A stretch of 64,000 nt of DNA, taken from positions 26,908,901 to 26,972,900 of the forward strand of contig CM028326.1 of assembly GCA_016647705.1 (NCBI GenBank). The letters are read 5' to 3'. Below are positions 61,501-64,000 of the stretch, in pieces. This DNA is from Eucommia ulmoides (Eukaryota; Streptophyta; Magnoliopsida; Garryales; Eucommiaceae). Made by a program: the position numbers and the translations under genes. Within the stretch, counting starts at the first letter, position 1. Every line of letters starts with the position of its first letter. The notes beneath the pieces are model-generated. The model was not told the origin of the DNA and made no database searches. It saw only the letters and a program-made list of their open reading frames with translations.

Positions 61501-62497
61501 GACAGAGAGTCCCTCATAATTTACTTTAAGGATGTCGTGCACATCTTTCGAAGTAATCTCCAATTTCTTGCCATGTGTTGTTAGAGAGAAAGAAATTGAA
61601 TCAAATCTTCCTACTAACCACCTCAAGAACGTTAAAGGTAGTTGCCTAAAATTTATCCTAAGGATCCCTCCAAACCCCATTTCAACCACAGCTGCTCTCT
61701 GCAACTCATTAAGAGACTCAATTACATCCAATATCGAATGCATATCTATCCGCGTACCAATGGGGGCCTTTAAAGACAAACAATTCAAATTTTAGAAACA
61801 TCATATATTTATTAATCATCACAGGTAAATTCATTAGAACTTTTAACTATTAACCCTAAACTTTTCATCACAACCTTGTAAGAATAAACAAAAAAATTGT
61901 CCAATTATTCAAAACACTTCAATCTAGGAGAAATGAAACTTGTATTGACATAATACTTGTGACAAAATAAAACATTAGTCAAATAAATTATAAGTATTAA
62001 CTCTAAACTTGTAAACTAAGATGAAAAACTTCTAAAGCTACAGAATGAAACTGTGACATTCACAAAAGAACTTGTAACATGTTTTCAATATAATTACAAT
62101 TCATGAATATAGACAAATTTAAAAAAATAAAAAAATTAAAAAAATAAAAATAAAAATACGTAACTTAATATACAATTCTATAACACAATTGCTTAAACCA
62201 ATTATAAATAACCTACCTTATAACGTTTATCTTTTTTTACCATTGGTGAATCACCGGATACATTCCTTTCCTCCTTTTTGTCAACGTGGTTGGCGACATC
62301 GCAATTGTCCTCCAGGCTATAAAAGTAAAAAGATCTCAACAACTCTAAGTAGACATATATCAAAATAGTAGACAAACGCGTTGATTAGTTTTAAGACAAA
62401 TACTTACCTTGTACCTTTCCAACAACTCCAAAACACAAATCTTTTTTTGCTCTGTATATGGTATCACAGGATGCCAGACCGAACAATAGTTTGGCAT
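58551..62497 (-). pseudogene. Ulp1/C48 cysteine protease-like transposon-associated gene, multi-exon, broken
   Basis: Minus-strand exon candidates with good GT-AG signals: 62408-62497, 62217-62316, 61162-61767, about 59990-60835, 59596-59680, 59413-59511, 59213-59299, 58978-59115 and 58551-about 58680. The 61162-61767 exon has FGGILRINFRQLP and KLEITSKDVHDILKV, a pattern seen in plant proteins that accompany Ulp1-like proteases in MULE-type transposons. AWIGGE|VINCVAAKLT and WYFSTY match the protease start; QVHWFLMVVDF and KVFVLDF give the catalytic His and Asp; FDCGIYVIKLMQ gives the catalytic Cys. Exon 59990-60835 has three in-frame stops (60525, 60210 and about 60187), and several exon phases do not join. 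Probably dead. Transposase exons were not found. Confidence 0.6.
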
Positions 62498-64000
62498 CCA
62501 AATGATGAAAACAACCCCGTCCAAAGATTCTCATTCCTTAAACTATCCAAAAAAAATAAAAAATATTAAACCTATTATTCAAGTGAAAATCAAGAAACTT
62601 AACAAATATAGGATTTTAAAACCGAAACTTGAAGAATATAGTATTTTCAAACCGAGTTGGGACACCGGAACGATGTAGGGTACGACATCTATTTTTAAAC
62701 CACAGACGAAACTGGAGCGAGAGAGGGAAATAGAAAAACAAACTTGATGTTCTTCGCGATGGTAGAGGATGTTCTTGAAATTCACCGTGAGAGAAAGTGA
62801 TAGGGACCAGAAACCACAACCACTCCGCAAGAGAGAGACAAAACCCACAACGACCTCGCAAGGGAGAAAGTGCAGAGAAAAGTTCAGAAGCTGAGAAGAT
62901 GAAGCGGGAACTCACTTGGTCAACCAGATGCAGAAGGTAAGCAACCGATTTCTATTTTTCAAAGGTGGTTTTGGATATTAAATAGTGGTTTTGATTTTTG
63001 GGAAAATGGAGAGCTGAGATTGAATTTCAGTCCATCCAACGGTCCTGGTATTGGTTGTATTGCATATAGCCAATTCCAGGGATGTATTGTAGTCATGTCC
63101 AAAAAAAAAATCAAAAACTACAGAATTCGTGTTTTAAAAGCGGCTTTCAAAAATCCTCTCTTTATTCTCAAAGAAAATTTTATTTTCACACGTCTTTCTA
63201 AACCACAAAATCAAACATAAAAAACAAAACTTTCTTTCAAAAAAGAAATTTCATTCAAGTTTTTTACTTTTTTTTTTCTCTTATTTCTCTTCTAAAAAAA
63301 ATGTTCAACTATCTTTTCAATATATATTTCAAAAAAGAAATTTTTGCTTGTATGATAATAAGTATGCTATTTTTCCAAACTAACCAATGTTGGTAAAATA
63401 TGGTCAAGAAATTAATTAAATAATTAATTATTAATTGAAAAATAAAAATAAAGAACAAACAGTTCTAAGTTCTTTGTTATAGAAACATTCCGGAAGACAT
63501 TACAAGAAACGAAATTAAAATCCAGCATAGAACACACAAAAAGAAGAATGGTTATTGTATAATGATAAAATAAACTGAAATGTAAATACTTACTGTGTAA
63601 TAAAAACAAACAGAAACAGAAGAAATGATCAAGGCATCGTTTGATGATTTGTCCTTAAAGCATATTTCGCCCCTCTAGGTGCTTATGGTTCAATGAGTGT
63701 TGGCCTCCCAAAACACAACGATCAGATTGCTACTGGTATAAGCACCAGAAATCAGAAGACGGACAAACCAGAGAAGTGTTGAACTCTCTCAAGAACTCTA
63801 AAAAAATAAGAAAAACTCTCTGCTGGAAAATGAGAATACTATGCAAGCTTGTGGGATGACTAATATTGAGAATGTATGCCCTTTTATAGGGAACAAAAAC
63901 TAACCTAAAGGAGTCCGAAACTTTAAGGCATTCAATAGATAGTAGTAACTTTTAGGCAATTACACATTTGAAAAGTATTTAGATTTATTAGCTTGGAATT
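62498..64000. other. spacer, nothing recognised
   Basis: The stretch 62580-62940 has overlapping minus-strand open frames with no recognisable motif; it may be the 5' region of the Ulp1-like gene. From 62940 on, A/T-rich sequence with poly-A and poly-T runs. The last 400 bases (63610-64000), with CATCGTTTGATGATTTGTCC and GGCATTCAATAGATAG, look like ordinary non-coding DNA or the edge of an unknown repeat. Confidence 0.4.

Overview
The window is plant nuclear DNA, most likely from a eudicot with a repeat-rich genome. It is AT-rich, has one clearly intact host gene with a GT-AG intron, and is otherwise dominated by LTR retrotransposons, a LINE, foldback elements and tandem repeats. Nothing bacterial or organellar was seen.

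Layout. 1-1740: degraded RTE-type LINE reverse transcriptase (minus). 2095-8961: Ty1/copia element with two 472-bp LTRs, in which the gag/protease/integrase start lies on the minus strand and the rest of pol on the plus strand, as if part of the interior was inverted. 8962-12198: AT-rich spacer and a dispersed repeat. 12199-22107: Ty3/gypsy element with two 2.9-kb LTRs inserted into that dispersed repeat; gag is missing and pol is broken. Its LTRs carry an array of short CCCC-NNNN-GGGG hairpins. 22108-26074: rest of the dispersed repeat, two foldback MITE-like elements and a promoter region. 26075-27938: two-exon BAHD acyltransferase, very like omega-hydroxypalmitate O-feruloyl transferase of suberin biosynthesis. 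27939-29928: spacer with a minisatellite. 29929-32701: solo LTR related to the 12-22 kb gypsy family, with a perfect 5-bp target duplication. 33.9-38.4 kb: three consecutive tandem arrays with periods of about 145, 109 and 157 bp, the last with higher-order structure and telomere-like islands. 38398-50925: truncated Tat-like Ty3/gypsy element (minus) with a 78-bp tandem array, an antisense extra ORF and a broken pol. It is interrupted at 39908-43845 by a small non-autonomous LTR element whose relatives have an Athila-like tRNA-Asp primer site. 50926-57186: solo LTR of that non-autonomous family, itself split by a complete relative at 52064-56961. 57187-62500: transposon-like territory with a broken, multi-exon Ulp1/C48 protease-like gene on the minus strand and a foldback element. 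62500-64000: no gene recognised.

Only the acyltransferase looks like a working host gene. The rest records nested insertion, LTR-LTR recombination and tandem-repeat growth. All family calls come from reading motifs by eye; no database search or alignment program was run, and most boundaries outside LTR termini and splice sites are approximate.
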